This document shows positions 1 through 9,108 of a stretch of DNA of 64,000 nucleotides, piece after piece (the stretch's first letter is position 1; every line of letters begins with the position of its first letter). A program made the position numbers and the translations under genes. Under the pieces are notes generated by a model that saw nothing but the letters and a program-made list of their open reading frames with translations, was not told where the DNA came from and made no database searches. The stretch comes from Bradyrhizobium sp. WD16 (GTDB taxonomy: Bacteria; Pseudomonadota; Alphaproteobacteria; Rhizobiales; Xanthobacteraceae): positions 5,445,501 through 5,509,500 of the forward strand of contig NZ_CP028908.1 in assembly GCF_024181725.1 (NCBI RefSeq), written 5' to 3'.

Positions 1-159
1 GATGTCGGTGTCGCCCGCCGCGCCGGCGTCCCGGTGATCGGCGTGGATTTTGGCTACACCGAAATTCCCATTGCGGAACTGGCGCCCGACACCATCATCA
101 GTGCCATGGTGGAGTTGCCGCGCGCCCTGCGAGACCTGCTTCCCTCACACAATCAGTAG
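1..159 (+). CDS. gph: Phosphoglycolate phosphatase, C-terminal end (partial)
   Basis: The open frame enters from the left edge and ends at the TAG at 157-159, giving 52 residues. They read DVGVARRAGVPVIGVDFGYT and continue into a helix ending LRDLLPSHNQ. The GVPVIGVDFGYTE stretch is the C-terminal strand and loop typical of HAD-type phosphoglycolate phosphatases, which hydrolyse 2-phosphoglycolate formed by DNA repair or oxygenase side reactions. The catalytic aspartate and cap domain lie outside the window. A related HAD phosphatase cannot be excluded. Confidence 0.75.
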   Translation, partial: DVGVARRAGVPVIGVDFGYTEIPIAELAPDTIISAMVELPRALRDLLPSHNQ

Positions 160-318
160 AAAGATGAGGAAGTCCACCTGCTTTTAGAGTGGTTATATGG
201 TACCAACGTTAACCTTTTTTCAACACCTCGCGATCGGCCGCGTTGCATACGGTTAATGACGCCCCTATGGTCCGGCGCGGGGACTGTGGCGGCTAGCCGC
301 AATAATGGACGGTGGAAC

Positions 319-786
319 ATGCGTCGCGTCATTACGATCGCCGCTGCGAGCATCACGCTTGCCGGCTGTGGTTCAATGCCATCAATGGATTTTCTCAAGC
401 CGACGCCGCCGAGCGTCACGGTTCGTCTCGAATCCGTGCCACCAGGCGCCGACGCGAGGACGTCGGTCGGTCCGGGCTGCAAGACGCCCTGCACCGTGTC
501 GCTGCCGGCGAGCGACAACTTCACCGTCAGCTACACGCTCGAGAAATATCAGCCGCAAACCGTCGCCGTGACCACGGCGCAGGTTCCGGGGGATCTCGGC
601 AGCCCGCCGACGGTGACCACCGATCCCAATCCGGTGTTCGCGGAACTGCAGCCGGCGACGCCGCCCAAGCGCGTCGTCAAGCATCGCAAGAGGCCCAAGG
701 CCGCAGCAGCGCCCGCCGCTGCCGCTCCGGCGGCAACCCCGGCGACCGCGGATTCGGCCTTCCCGGCGCCGCCGCCCAGCCGCTAA
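319..786 (+). CDS. Predicted lipoprotein with PEGA-like domain
   Basis: 155 residues. The ATG at 319 is chosen because it begins a lipoprotein signal (MRRVITIAAASITLAGCG) with lipobox LAGC. An upstream in-frame ATG at 256 would bury this signal. After the acylated cysteine comes a PEGA-like beta domain (VTVRLESVPPGADARTS, then GCKTPCTVSLP, then FTVSYTLEKYQPQTVAV), where the two cysteines may pair. The C-terminus is a long Pro/Ala/Lys tail, probably disordered. It is likely anchored in the outer membrane facing the periplasm. Its exact function is unknown. It stands alone between gph and moaA. Confidence 0.75.
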   Translation: MRRVITIAAASITLAGCGSMPSMDFLKPTPPSVTVRLESVPPGADARTSVGPGCKTPCTVSLPASDNFTVSYTLEKYQPQTVAVTTAQVPGDLGSPPTVTTDPNPVFAELQPATPPKRVVKHRKRPKAAAAPAAAAPAATPATADSAFPAPPPSR

Positions 787-797
787 TCCGATCACGA

Positions 798-833
798 CGA
801 TTGTGCTGCGCACCATCGCGCGCGGCACAATCG
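798..833 (+). terminator. Possible hairpin terminator after the lipoprotein gene
   Basis: A 9-bp perfect inverted repeat (CGATTGTGC with GCACAATCG) lies 12 bases after the stop codon, with an 18-base GC-rich loop. No T-run follows, so its terminator activity is uncertain. Confidence 0.4.
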
Positions 834-872
834 CGCGACGGAGCTGCGACGCCTGGGCGCTTGCCGCAGAGG

Positions 873-900
873 GGTAGGCAATTGCGAGGCGCCGCACTAG
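873..900 (+). repeat. Truncated type-A CTAG repeat (3' arm only)
   Basis: The 3' arm of the type-A hairpin seen at 2245-2323 is present (GTAGGCAATTGCGAG, then a terminal GCACTAG). The 5' arm is missing. It appears to be a decayed copy upstream of moaA. Confidence 0.55.
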
Positions 901-964
901 ATTATGACAGTCGGTGACCTTCGGGTGCCGCGCGCCCGCTGACTGTCACGAAGCAAGGTCCCGG

Positions 965-1978
965 ATGAACGGAGTTGCTCCAGGCCCCATGACCGATTCG
1001 TTCGGCCGCACCATCACCTATTTGCGGGTGTCGGTGACGGATCGGTGCGACCTGCGCTGTTTCTATTGCATGTCCGAGGACATGACCTTCCTGCCGAAGG
1101 CCGATCTCCTCACCCTCGAAGAACTCGACCGGCTCTGCTTTGCCTTCATCGCCCGCGGCGTGCGCAAGCTGCGCCTGACGGGCGGCGAGCCGCTGGTCAG
1201 ACGCAACGTAATGGCGCTGGTGCGCTCGCTCTCGCGCCATCTCAGTACCGGCGCGCTCGACGAACTCACCCTGACCACCAACGGCTCCCAGCTCGCTCGC
1301 TTCGCTCAGGAGTTGCGGGATTGCGGTGTGCGCCGCATCAACGTCTCGCTCGACACTCTCGAAGCCGACAAATTCCGCGCGATCACCCGCTGGGGCGAAC
1401 TCGACAAGGTCATGGCCGGGATTGATGCGGCCCGTGCCGCGGGCCTCCACGTCAAGATCAATGCCGTAGCGCTCAAGGGGCTGAACGAGGACGAAATCCC
1501 GGCCCTGATCGACTGGGCCCACGGCCTCGGCATGGATCTCACCTTGATCGAGGTGATGCCCATGGGCGAGATCGGGAGCGGAAGACTGGAGCAATACGTG
1601 CCGCTGTCGCTGATCCGAGCCCGGCTCTCCAGCCACTACACCCTGACCGACCTTGATGAGACCAGCGGCGGCCCGGCCCGCTATGTCCGCGTCGAGGAGA
1701 CCGGCGGCAAGCTCGGCTTCATTACGCCGATGACCCATAATTTCTGCGAGGCCTGCAACCGGGTGCGCATCACCTGCACCGGGACCCTCCATACCTGCCT
1801 CGGTCAGGAGGATGCCGCGGACCTGCGCCGGCCGCTGCGGGCCTCCACCGACGACACCCTGCTCCATGACGCCATTGACCGGGCGATCGGGCAAAAGCCG
1901 CGCGGCCATGACTTCATCATCGACCGCCGCCATAACCGGCCGAGCGTCAGCCGCCACATGAGCGTGACCGGGGGCTGA
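965..1978 (+). CDS. moaA: GTP 3',8-cyclase MoaA
   Basis: 337 residues. This radical-SAM enzyme catalyses the first step of molybdenum cofactor synthesis, GTP to 3',8-cyclo-7,8-dihydro-GTP, together with MoaC. The N-terminal [4Fe-4S]/SAM motif CxxxCxxC is C28, C32, C35 (CDLRCFYC). [10 protein letters not shown] follows, then the C-terminal second-cluster motif [15 protein letters not shown] with a further Cys in HTCLG. The protein ends in the family's conserved Gly-Gly tail. The ATG at 965 is preceded by AAGGTC. The ATG at 989 is a possible later start and a GTG at 914 an earlier one. The gene is flanked by decayed CTAG repeats on both sides. Confidence 0.95.
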   Translation: MNGVAPGPMTDSFGRTITYLRVSVTDRCDLRCFYCMSEDMTFLPKADLLTLEELDRLCFAFIARGVRKLRLTGGEPLVRRNVMALVRSLSRHLSTGALDELTLTTNGSQLARFAQELRDCGVRRINVSLDTLEADKFRAITRWGELDKVMAGIDAARAAGLHVKINAVALKGLNEDEIPALIDWAHGLGMDLTLIEVMPMGEIGSGRLEQYVPLSLIRARLSSHYTLTDLDETSGGPARYVRVEETGGKLGFITPMTHNFCEACNRVRITCTGTLHTCLGQEDAADLRRPLRASTDDTLLHDAIDRAIGQKPRGHDFIIDRRHNRPSVSRHMSVTGG

Positions 1979-1986
1979 AGCTCCTC

Positions 1987-2059
1987 GTGGAGTGGTCTCG
2001 CAATTGCCTCCCCTCTGCGGCGGGCACTGCAGGCAATCGCGAGGCGTAAGCCGCACCAG
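1987..2059 (+). repeat. Degenerate type-A CTAG repeat
   Basis: Both arms of the type-A hairpin are recognisable (GTCTCGCAATTGCCT; AGGCAATCGCGAGGC), but the CTAG termini have decayed to GTGG/CCAG. It is followed by a CTTTCTGATTT linker like the linker after the intact A copies. The 600 bases from moaA to dctQ hold only repeats and no recognisable gene. Confidence 0.6.
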
Positions 2060-2177
2060 CTTTCTGATTTACCAGTGCCCCTACCAACGACGTAGTTGAC
2101 GGCCCCGCCGGCCGCTGGAATGTTCCGGGCAAGGGTGGTAAACGCCCCGCTAACGCCCGGGTTTCAAAGCTCGCCAG

Positions 2178-2210
2178 CACCTACCGACCGCTCATTCGGG
2201 TCGGCAGGTG
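2178..2210. other. Isolated inverted repeat
   Basis: CACCT-A-CCGACC pairs with GGTCGG-C-AGGTG around a short loop, between the degenerate A copy and the intact hairpin array. It could be a terminator-like structure downstream of moaA. No T-run follows. Confidence 0.35.
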
Positions 2211-2244
2211 CGCTGACCTGCTCACGAACTTCGGACGCTGGGTT

Positions 2245-2323
2245 CTAGTGTGGCGTCTCGCAATTGCCTACCGCCTTTGCGGCCAGTCTGTCGTAGGCAA
2301 TTGCGAGACATAAGCCACACTAG
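2245..2323 (+). repeat. CTAG hairpin element type A, copy 1
   Basis: 79 bases starting CTAGTGTGGC and ending GCCACACTAG. The arms CTCGCAATTGCCTAC and GTAGGCAATTGCGAG pair almost perfectly, with a small asymmetric bulge on the 3' side. A 13-base linker (with CTTTGATTTT) separates it from the next element. A second copy lies at 42051-42128. Confidence 0.9.
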
Positions 2324-2336
2324 CGCTTTGATTTTT

Positions 2337-2412
2337 CTAGTGTCCTTTATGTCTCCGAATGACCGTGCGAGCGTGAGGCAAATGGAGCGGTAATTCGGAG
2401 ACAGGACACTAG
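2337..2412 (+). repeat. CTAG hairpin element type B, copy 1
   Basis: 76 bases, CTAGTGTCC to GGACACTAG. The arms are GTCTCCGAATGACCG and CGGTAATTCGGAGAC. Its terminal CTAG (2409-2412) is also the first CTAG of the type-C element. The second copy is at 42142-42216. Confidence 0.9.
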
Positions 2413-2486
2413 TGCGGTGGATCTGACGCTCGTTTCAGCATTGCAGCGAGTCCTTCATACGAGCGTCAGATCCAAAACCGCACTAG
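2409..2486 (+). repeat. CTAG hairpin element type C, copy 1
   Basis: 78 bases, CTAGTGCGGT to ACCGCACTAG. The arms are GGATCTGACGCTCGT and ACGAGCGTCAGATCC around a loop containing GCATTGCAGCGAG. It shares its first CTAG with element B. The second copy is at 41977-42054. Confidence 0.9.
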
Positions 2487-2499
2487 AATCATAATGGTG

Positions 2500-2575
2500 C
2501 TAGTGTCCCTTTGTTTCCAACGTTCGTAGAAGCACCTGCTGCAAAGGGATACGAACGTTGGAAACGGGACACTAG
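2500..2575 (+). repeat. CTAG hairpin element type D, copy 1
   Basis: 76 bases, CTAGTGTCCC to GGGACACTAG. The arms are GTTTCCAACGTTCGTA and TACGAACGTTGGAAAC. It is preceded by the linker AATCATAATGGTG. It ends one base before a GTG that opens the dctQ frame. The second copy is at 42230-42305, with an almost identical preceding linker. Confidence 0.9.
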
Positions 2576-2638
2576 GTGGGGAAACGCACGGCGCCGAAAA
2601 CGGCGGACCGGCGCTCGTTCCGAGACAAAGAGGGTAAC

Positions 2639-3238
2639 TTGCAAGCGCTCCTTGGATTGAGCCGCGTCATCGACGCGGTGAACACGGCGATCGGCCGCTG
2701 GCTGTCCTGGCTCATCGTCGCCGCGGTACTGATCTCGACCGCGAATGCCATCATCCGCAAGGTTTTCGACGTCTCGTCAAACTCCTTCCTCGAGCTGCAA
2801 TGGGTGCTGTTCAGCATCGTCTTCCTGCTCTGCTCGCCCTGGACCCTGATCGATAACGAACACATCCGGATCGACATCATCAATCACAGCCTGCCGCTGA
2901 AGGTGCGCGGCTGGATCGACATGATCGGCCACGTGTTCTTCCTGCTCCCCTTCATGGCCATTCTGCTCTACACCTCGATCCCCTTCTTCCTCACCTCCTA
3001 TCATCAGAACGAGCAGTCATTCAGCGCCGGCGGCCTGCCGCAATGGCCGGCGAAGTCGCTGATCATGATCGCCTGCGTGGCGATGATCGCCCAGGGCATA
3101 TCGGAAATCATCAAGCGCGCCGCGATGATGCAGGGCCTGATCCCCGATCCCAACGCCAAGGTGGTCAATCTCGCCGAACTCGAGGCCGAGCGACTGCTGA
3201 ACATCGTCGGCGAAACGCCGACTTCAGGCCAACACTGA
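2639..3238 (+). CDS. dctQ: TRAP transporter small permease subunit (DctQ type)
   Basis: 199 residues with four predicted membrane helices (about residues 20-40, 57-75, 95-120, 145-165). This is the small integral subunit that pairs with DctM in a sodium-driven TRAP transporter. FLELQWVLFSIVFLL and the NEHIRIDI motif are characteristic. A TTG at 2639 is chosen: GAGGG lies just upstream, and the protein then begins LQALLGLSRVIDAVN, like its relatives. An in-frame GTG at 2576 sits directly against hairpin element D and would add 21 polar residues. It lies 46 bases upstream of dctM and is probably co-transcribed. Confidence 0.85.
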   Translation: MQALLGLSRVIDAVNTAIGRWLSWLIVAAVLISTANAIIRKVFDVSSNSFLELQWVLFSIVFLLCSPWTLIDNEHIRIDIINHSLPLKVRGWIDMIGHVFFLLPFMAILLYTSIPFFLTSYHQNEQSFSAGGLPQWPAKSLIMIACVAMIAQGISEIIKRAAMMQGLIPDPNAKVVNLAELEAERLLNIVGETPTSGQH

Positions 3239-3284
3239 CGCATTCATCCGATCCGAGCGACGGAAAGACACGGGGCTGATCTCG

Positions 3285-5126
3285 ATGACCGCTTTGTTCA
3301 TCCACTACATGGCGCCGATCATGTTCGCGTCATTGGTGATCTTTTTGCTGCTCGGCTATCCGGTGGCATTCTCGCTGGCGGCCAATGGCCTGATCTTCGC
3401 CTTCGCGGGGATCGAACTCGGCCTCTTCCGACCGGACTTCCTGCAGGCCCTGCCCGAGCGCGTGTACGGCGTGATGAACAACGACACGCTGCTGGCGATC
3501 CCGTTCTTCACCTTCATGGGACTGGTGCTCGAGCGATCAGGCATGGCCGAGGACCTGCTCGAGACCATCGGCCAACTGTTCGGCAGCATCCGCGGCGGCA
3601 TCGCCTATGCCGTGGTCTTCGTCGGCGCGCTGCTGGCCGCCACCACCGGCGTCGTCGCCGCGTCGGTGATTTCCATGGGCCTGATCTCGCTGCCGATCAT
3701 GCTGCGCTACGGCTATGACCGGCGGGTCGCAACTGGCGTCATCGCGGCCTCCGGCACCCTCGCCCAGATCATCCCGCCGTCGCTGGTGCTGATCGTGATG
3801 GCCGACCAGCTCGGCCGCTCCGTCGGCGACATGTATGAGGGCGCCTTCATTCCCGGCATCGTCCTGTCGATCCTCTATGCCTTCTACATCTTCCTCGTCA
3901 GCACATTCTTTCCGAAGGCAACGCCCGGACTGCCGCTCGAAGCCCAGACCCTGCGCGAGCCGGAGACCGCCAAACATCCGCTGAACGTGCCCGTCGGCCT
4001 CTTGGCCGCCGCCGGCGCGGCCTGGCTGTTCGCCGTGCATCTCGACCTGTTCACCTGGTCCGCGCCGCTGTTCGACAAGGTCAGCGCCAATCCTCTGGTA
4101 CGCCAGGCGTTCTGGTTCGCGATCCTGCTCGGTGTCCTCGCCAGGCCCGGGATCGGCGTCGTCCGCACCATGACGCTGTCGCTGTTCCTGGTGGTGGCCG
4201 GCGCCACCGCGATCGGCATGATCGCGATGAGCTACACCAGCGTGAAGGCGGGTGCCGACTACGTCGTGCTGACCATGTCGATCACGGTCGCCGTCAGCTT
4301 CGTCCTCGCCGTGATCAATCGCGTGCTGAGGCTGAAGCTGTTGTCCAAGCTCGCCGAACAGGTGGTGTTCGTGATGGTGCCGCCGCTGGGACTGATCTTC
4401 CTGGTGCTCGGCACGATCTTCATCGGCGTCGCGACGCCGACCGAAGGCGGCGCCATGGGAGCCTCCGGCGCGATGGTGCTGGCGCTGATGAAACGCCGCC
4501 TGACCTTCGACCTGACCCGCCAGGCGGCCGAATCGACCGCGAAGCTTTCGGCATTCGTGGTGCTGATCCTGGTCGGCGCCCGCGTCTTCTCGCTCACCTT
4601 CTACGGCGTCGACGGCCATCGCTGGGTCGAGGAGCTGCTGGTCTCCCTCCCCGGCGGCCAGGTCGGCTTCCTGATCTTCGTCAACGCCTTCGTCTTCGTG
4701 CTCGCCTTCTTCCTCGACTTCTTCGAGCTCGCCTTCATCGTCATCCCGCTGCTCGGGCCGGCAGCTGAAAAGCTCGGCATCGATCTGATCTGGTTCGGCG
4801 TCATGCTCGGCGTCAACATGCAGACCTCGTTCATGCATCCGCCGTTCGGCTTCGCGCTGTTCTACCTGCGCTCGGTTGCGCCGCGGGACTCCTATATCGA
4901 CCGCGTCAGCGGCAAGCGCATGGAGCCGGTGACGACGGGACAGATCTACTGGGGCTCGGTGCCGTTCGTGATCATCCAGGTGATCATGGTCGGCGCGGTG
5001 ATCGCCTTCCCGGCCATGGTGATGCACTACAAGGGAGCGGCGTCGACGATCGATCCCAACAAGATCAAGATCGAGCTGCCGCAGATGCCCGACGAGCCGC
5101 CCCAGCTCAATCTGAACTTCAAATAG
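3285..5126 (+). CDS. dctM: TRAP transporter large permease subunit (DctM type)
   Basis: 613 residues, about 12-14 membrane helices. This is the transporting subunit of a TRAP system that moves an organic acid or related solute handed over by the periplasmic DctP protein. ASGTLAQIIPPSLVLIV and GGAMGASGAMVLA are typical DctM motifs. At over 600 residues it belongs to the longer DctM class, with extra central helices (about residues 230-360), rather than the usual ~430-residue form. It ends in a short Pro-rich cytoplasmic tail. A strong terminator follows. The binding-protein gene is convergent on the other strand. Confidence 0.93.
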   Translation: MTALFIHYMAPIMFASLVIFLLLGYPVAFSLAANGLIFAFAGIELGLFRPDFLQALPERVYGVMNNDTLLAIPFFTFMGLVLERSGMAEDLLETIGQLFGSIRGGIAYAVVFVGALLAATTGVVAASVISMGLISLPIMLRYGYDRRVATGVIAASGTLAQIIPPSLVLIVMADQLGRSVGDMYEGAFIPGIVLSILYAFYIFLVSTFFPKATPGLPLEAQTLREPETAKHPLNVPVGLLAAAGAAWLFAVHLDLFTWSAPLFDKVSANPLVRQAFWFAILLGVLARPGIGVVRTMTLSLFLVVAGATAIGMIAMSYTSVKAGADYVVLTMSITVAVSFVLAVINRVLRLKLLSKLAEQVVFVMVPPLGLIFLVLGTIFIGVATPTEGGAMGASGAMVLALMKRRLTFDLTRQAAESTAKLSAFVVLILVGARVFSLTFYGVDGHRWVEELLVSLPGGQVGFLIFVNAFVFVLAFFLDFFELAFIVIPLLGPAAEKLGIDLIWFGVMLGVNMQTSFMHPPFGFALFYLRSVAPRDSYIDRVSGKRMEPVTTGQIYWGSVPFVIIQVIMVGAVIAFPAMVMHYKGAASTIDPNKIKIELPQMPDEPPQLNLNFK

Positions 5127-5157
5127 CGGGCACGACACCGAATACGACATTCGAACG

Positions 5158-5193
5158 AAAAATCCCCGGAGCACCGCTCCGGGGATTTTTTCT
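5158..5193 (+). terminator. Rho-independent terminator of dctQM
   Basis: The arms AATCCCCGGAGC and GCTCCGGGGATT form a 12-bp stem with a 3-base loop, followed by a T-run and preceded by an A-run. It may therefore work on both strands. Confidence 0.9.
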
Positions 5194-5244
5194 GACTGGC
5201 CTCATCCTCGACGGGGCACGGCGAAGCATCGGGCTATGACTCCC

Positions 5245-5275
5245 CAAAAAAGCGCCGGCCGCCGGGCCAGCGCTT
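5245..5275 (-). terminator. Rho-independent terminator of dctP
   Basis: On the minus strand AGCGC-T-GGCC pairs with GGCC-G-GCGCT around CGGC and runs into six T residues. It is placed just after the dctP stop codon. Confidence 0.8.
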
Positions 5276-5297
5276 TCGTCGGAGCTCGTTTGAAAGC

Positions 5298-6413
<1,116 letters not shown>

Positions 6414-6550
6414 TCACACGCGAGAGCGGCTCTCTACCACGGAACCGCAGGGACGGAAAACGCGACATATCGGGCGCAAACCCGAATTCAACCAAAGTCG
6501 AAGGCCGGTTGAACCGCCCGGCGCCAGATCGCGGCAGAATCAGGCGAAGG

Positions 6551-7666
6551 TCAGGCGGCCGAGATCACCGGGGCGAGCTGGTCCCGGATCTGCGCAGCAA
6601 TGGCGCGATAGATCTTGGCATGCGGCCCGTCCGGCTCGCTGTCCACCACCGGCCGGCCCTCGTCCGAGCTGGCGCGGATCGCCATGTGCAGCGGCACTTC
6701 GCCCAGGAAGGGCACCCCCAGCCTTTCCGCCTCGTGGCGCGCACCGCCATGACCGAAGACATCGGACCGGGTGCCGCATTCGGGGCAGAGGAAATAGCTC
6801 ATATTCTCGACGATCCCGAGCACCGGGACATTGACCTTGCGGAACATGCCGATGCCGCGCCGGGCATCGATCAAGGCGAGGTCCTGGGGGGTCGAGACGA
6901 TCACCACCCCCTTCAATGGCACGGTCTGGGCCAGGGTGAGCTGGGCGTCGCCGGTCCCCGGAGGCATGTCCACGACCAGAACATCGAGCCGGCCCCAGGC
7001 CACATCGCGCAGCATCTGGGTCACCGCCGACATCACCATCGGTCCGCGCCAGACCATCGGCGTCTCCTCCTCGACCAGGAAGCCGATAGACATGATGGCG
7101 AGACCGAACCTCGACAGCGGAATCATCTTCCGGTTCTGGTCCAGCTCGGGCTTGGTCTTCAGCCCGGTGAGACGCGGCACCGACGGACCATAGATATCGG
7201 CATCCAACAGGCCCACCCGCAGGCCCTGGTCGCGCAGTCCGAGCGCCAGATTGAGCGCGGTGGTCGATTTGCCCACCCCGCCCTTGCCGGAAGCGACGGC
7301 GATCACCGCCGAGACGCCCGGGATATCGGCCTGCTTGGCCGCCGGCGACGGCGTGCCGGCACCCGGATGACGATGAGCCGATGCCGGGGCCACCCCGCCC
7401 GGTACCGCGGCCGCACCCGGCTTGCGCTCGGCAGTCAATGCCACCATCACCGTGCCGACCCCGCCCAGCGACCGCACGGCGGCCTCGGCGCGGCTGCGCA
7501 CATCCTCCCAGGCCCGCGCCTCCGCGGCATCGACGCCGATGGAAAAGAACACTTTGCCCTCGCCCGCCGAAATCTCCGACAGCACCTGCGCCTGGGTCAG
7601 CGGAACGCCGCGGGGCGTCGGCACCTTGGCGAGAGCGTCAAGAACCTGCTGCTTGGTGACGGTCAC
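6551..7666 (-). CDS. apbC: Iron-sulfur cluster carrier ATPase Mrp/ApbC
   Basis: 371 residues. An N-terminal MIP18/DUF59-like domain (about residues 1-95, TKQQVLDALAKVPTPRG) precedes a P-loop ATPase with the deviant Walker A GKGGVGKST. DADIYGPSVPRL and MPPGTGDAQLTLAQ follow. The cluster-binding C-P-E-C-G in YFLCPECGTRSD carries the two cysteines that hold a bridging [4Fe-4S] cluster between monomers. It loads clusters onto apo-proteins in the cytosol. The GTG at 7666 is chosen: it has GGGAGA upstream and yields the family N-terminus VTVTKQQ, whereas an upstream ATG would add 41 unrelated residues. About 295 bases separate it from the divergent dehydrogenase gene. Confidence 0.93.
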   Translation of the reverse strand: MTVTKQQVLDALAKVPTPRGVPLTQAQVLSEISAGEGKVFFSIGVDAAEARAWEDVRSRAEAAVRSLGGVGTVMVALTAERKPGAAAVPGGVAPASAHRHPGAGTPSPAAKQADIPGVSAVIAVASGKGGVGKSTTALNLALGLRDQGLRVGLLDADIYGPSVPRLTGLKTKPELDQNRKMIPLSRFGLAIMSIGFLVEEETPMVWRGPMVMSAVTQMLRDVAWGRLDVLVVDMPPGTGDAQLTLAQTVPLKGVVIVSTPQDLALIDARRGIGMFRKVNVPVLGIVENMSYFLCPECGTRSDVFGHGGARHEAERLGVPFLGEVPLHMAIRASSDEGRPVVDSEPDGPHAKIYRAIAAQIRDQLAPVISAA

Positions 7667-7960
7667 ATCGCTCTCCCGGGAAACACCTGTCCATGAAAAA
7701 CGGCCTGTCATCGCGCTTCGCTCCCCTTCGGTCAACCCGGGTCGCAGCGCCTCGCCGCAGCTCTGCCGCCTGCGTTTCGCGCCTTGCAATAGCGGACGGG
7801 CATTGGCACCTTGCCGGCGCGGCGGAGACTTCCAAGGAACAAGCCCCGCACCGCCCCGGTCGAGGAAACGGGGCCCGCGTCATCCTCCGATGCCAGCGCG
7901 GCCAAGGCGTCATGTCCGGTCGGCCGCCTCGTCATCGCATCAGAAAGCAAAGGTCGATCC

Positions 7961-8830
7961 ATGGCTAAAGTCGCATTTCTCGGTCTCGGCGTGATGGGGT
8001 TCCCGATGGCGGGACACCTCGTCAAGAAGGGCGGCCACGAGGTCACGGTGTACAACCGCTCGCCCGCCAAGGCCGCGGCCTGGGCAGAGAAGTTCGGCGG
8101 CCGTACCGCGCCGACCCCGAAAGCCGCCGCCGAGGGCCAGGATTTCGTCATGGCCTGCGTCGGCAATGACGATGATCTGCGCCAGGTGACGATTGGCGCC
8201 GAAGGCGCCTTCGCCGGCGTCAAGGCCGGCGCCGTCTTCGTCGACCACACCACCGCGTCGGCGGCCGTGGCCCGCGAACTGTCCGCCGAGGCGGACAAGC
8301 GCGGCTTCAATTTCATCGATGCCCCGGTGTCCGGCGGCCAGGCCGGGGCCGAGAACGGCGTGCTCACGGTGATGTGCGGCGGCGACGAGGCGAGCTATCG
8401 ACGCGCCGAACCGGTGATCGCCGCCTATGCCCGGATGTGCAAGCTGCTCGGCCCCTCGGGCGCTGGCCAGCTCGCCAAGATGGTCAACCAGATCTGCATC
8501 GCCGGCCTCGTCGAAGGTCTCGCCGAAGGCATCCACTTCGCCAAGAAAGCGGGCCTCGACGTCCATGCGGTGATCGAGACCATTTCCAAGGGTGCGGCCC
8601 AGTCCTGGCAGATGGAAAACCGCTACAAGGCGATGGACGAAGGCAAGTACGAGTTCGGTTTCGCGGTGGACTGGATGCGCAAGGACCTCTCGATCTGTCT
8701 CGCCGAAGCGCGGAGCAATGGCGCTCACCTGCCGGTGACGGCCCTGGTCGACCAATTCTATTCCGAAGTCCAGAAAATGGGCGGCGGCCGCTGGGATACC
8801 TGCAGCCTGATGGCCCGACTGCAGCGCTGA
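7961..8830 (+). CDS. NAD(P)-dependent beta-hydroxyacid dehydrogenase (3-hydroxyisobutyrate dehydrogenase family)
   Basis: 289 residues. The N-terminal Rossmann motif GLGVMGFPMAGHL starts at residue 7, then NRSP (NADP-type specificity loop), the substrate-binding signature DAPVSGGQAGAENG, and the catalytic lysine in GQLAKMVNQ. The C-terminal helical domain is complete. The family reduces or oxidises small beta-hydroxyacids (3-hydroxyisobutyrate, tartronate semialdehyde, glyoxylate, succinic semialdehyde), and the exact substrate is not decidable here. The ATG at 7961 follows AAAGGTCG. Longer in-frame starts upstream give a low-complexity extension and were rejected. Confidence 0.9.
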   Translation: MAKVAFLGLGVMGFPMAGHLVKKGGHEVTVYNRSPAKAAAWAEKFGGRTAPTPKAAAEGQDFVMACVGNDDDLRQVTIGAEGAFAGVKAGAVFVDHTTASAAVARELSAEADKRGFNFIDAPVSGGQAGAENGVLTVMCGGDEASYRRAEPVIAAYARMCKLLGPSGAGQLAKMVNQICIAGLVEGLAEGIHFAKKAGLDVHAVIETISKGAAQSWQMENRYKAMDEGKYEFGFAVDWMRKDLSICLAEARSNGAHLPVTALVDQFYSEVQKMGGGRWDTCSLMARLQR

Positions 8831-8866
8831 ACCCGCCGCGGCTTGAAGCCCTTGACCAGCATGATC

Positions 8867-8898
8867 GCCCGCCGGCCGGCTCTGTCCGGCCCGCGGGC
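8867..8898 (+). terminator. Hairpin after the dehydrogenase gene
   Basis: GCCCGCCGGCCGG pairs, with one mismatch, to CCGGCCCGCGGGC. It lies 37 bases after the stop codon. There is no T-run. Confidence 0.45.
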
Positions 8899-8941
8899 GG
8901 CACACCCGCCGCGCCGAGACAAAGCGGCCACAGCTTGCGAA

Positions 8942-8957
8942 TTAATCCCACATTAAC
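8942..8957 (+). promoter_or_regulatory. CtrA-type binding site upstream of the histidine kinase
   Basis: TTAA-TCCCACA-TTAAC matches the full alphaproteobacterial CtrA consensus TTAA-N7-TTAAC exactly. It lies about 150 bases before the kinase ATG. A second, looser match follows at 8974-8990 (TTAA-N8-TTAAC, spacing longer by one). Confidence 0.6.
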
Positions 8958-9108
8958 CTGGCCGGCGTCTCCTTTAAGGTCAGCGTTAACGATTTATCGT
9001 CAGAAATAGATAACGGCAGGAAAACCGTTCGCAACGGGCGCAGCCGTGTGTCCCGGTTGCATCGCGGACTTCCGGCGATGTCGACGTTTCAGAGTTGTGT
9101 TGCTGGTG

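Noticed and set aside
2245-2575. CRISPR array
   Set aside because: The regular spacing of hairpins looked repeat-like, but each unit has a different sequence and the units are palindromes joined by CTAG, not identical repeats with unique spacers.
3537-5174. A 545-codon minus-strand frame opposite dctM
   Set aside because: Composition is His/Asp/Arg-rich with no hydrophobic pattern. It is a shadow of the membrane protein gene.
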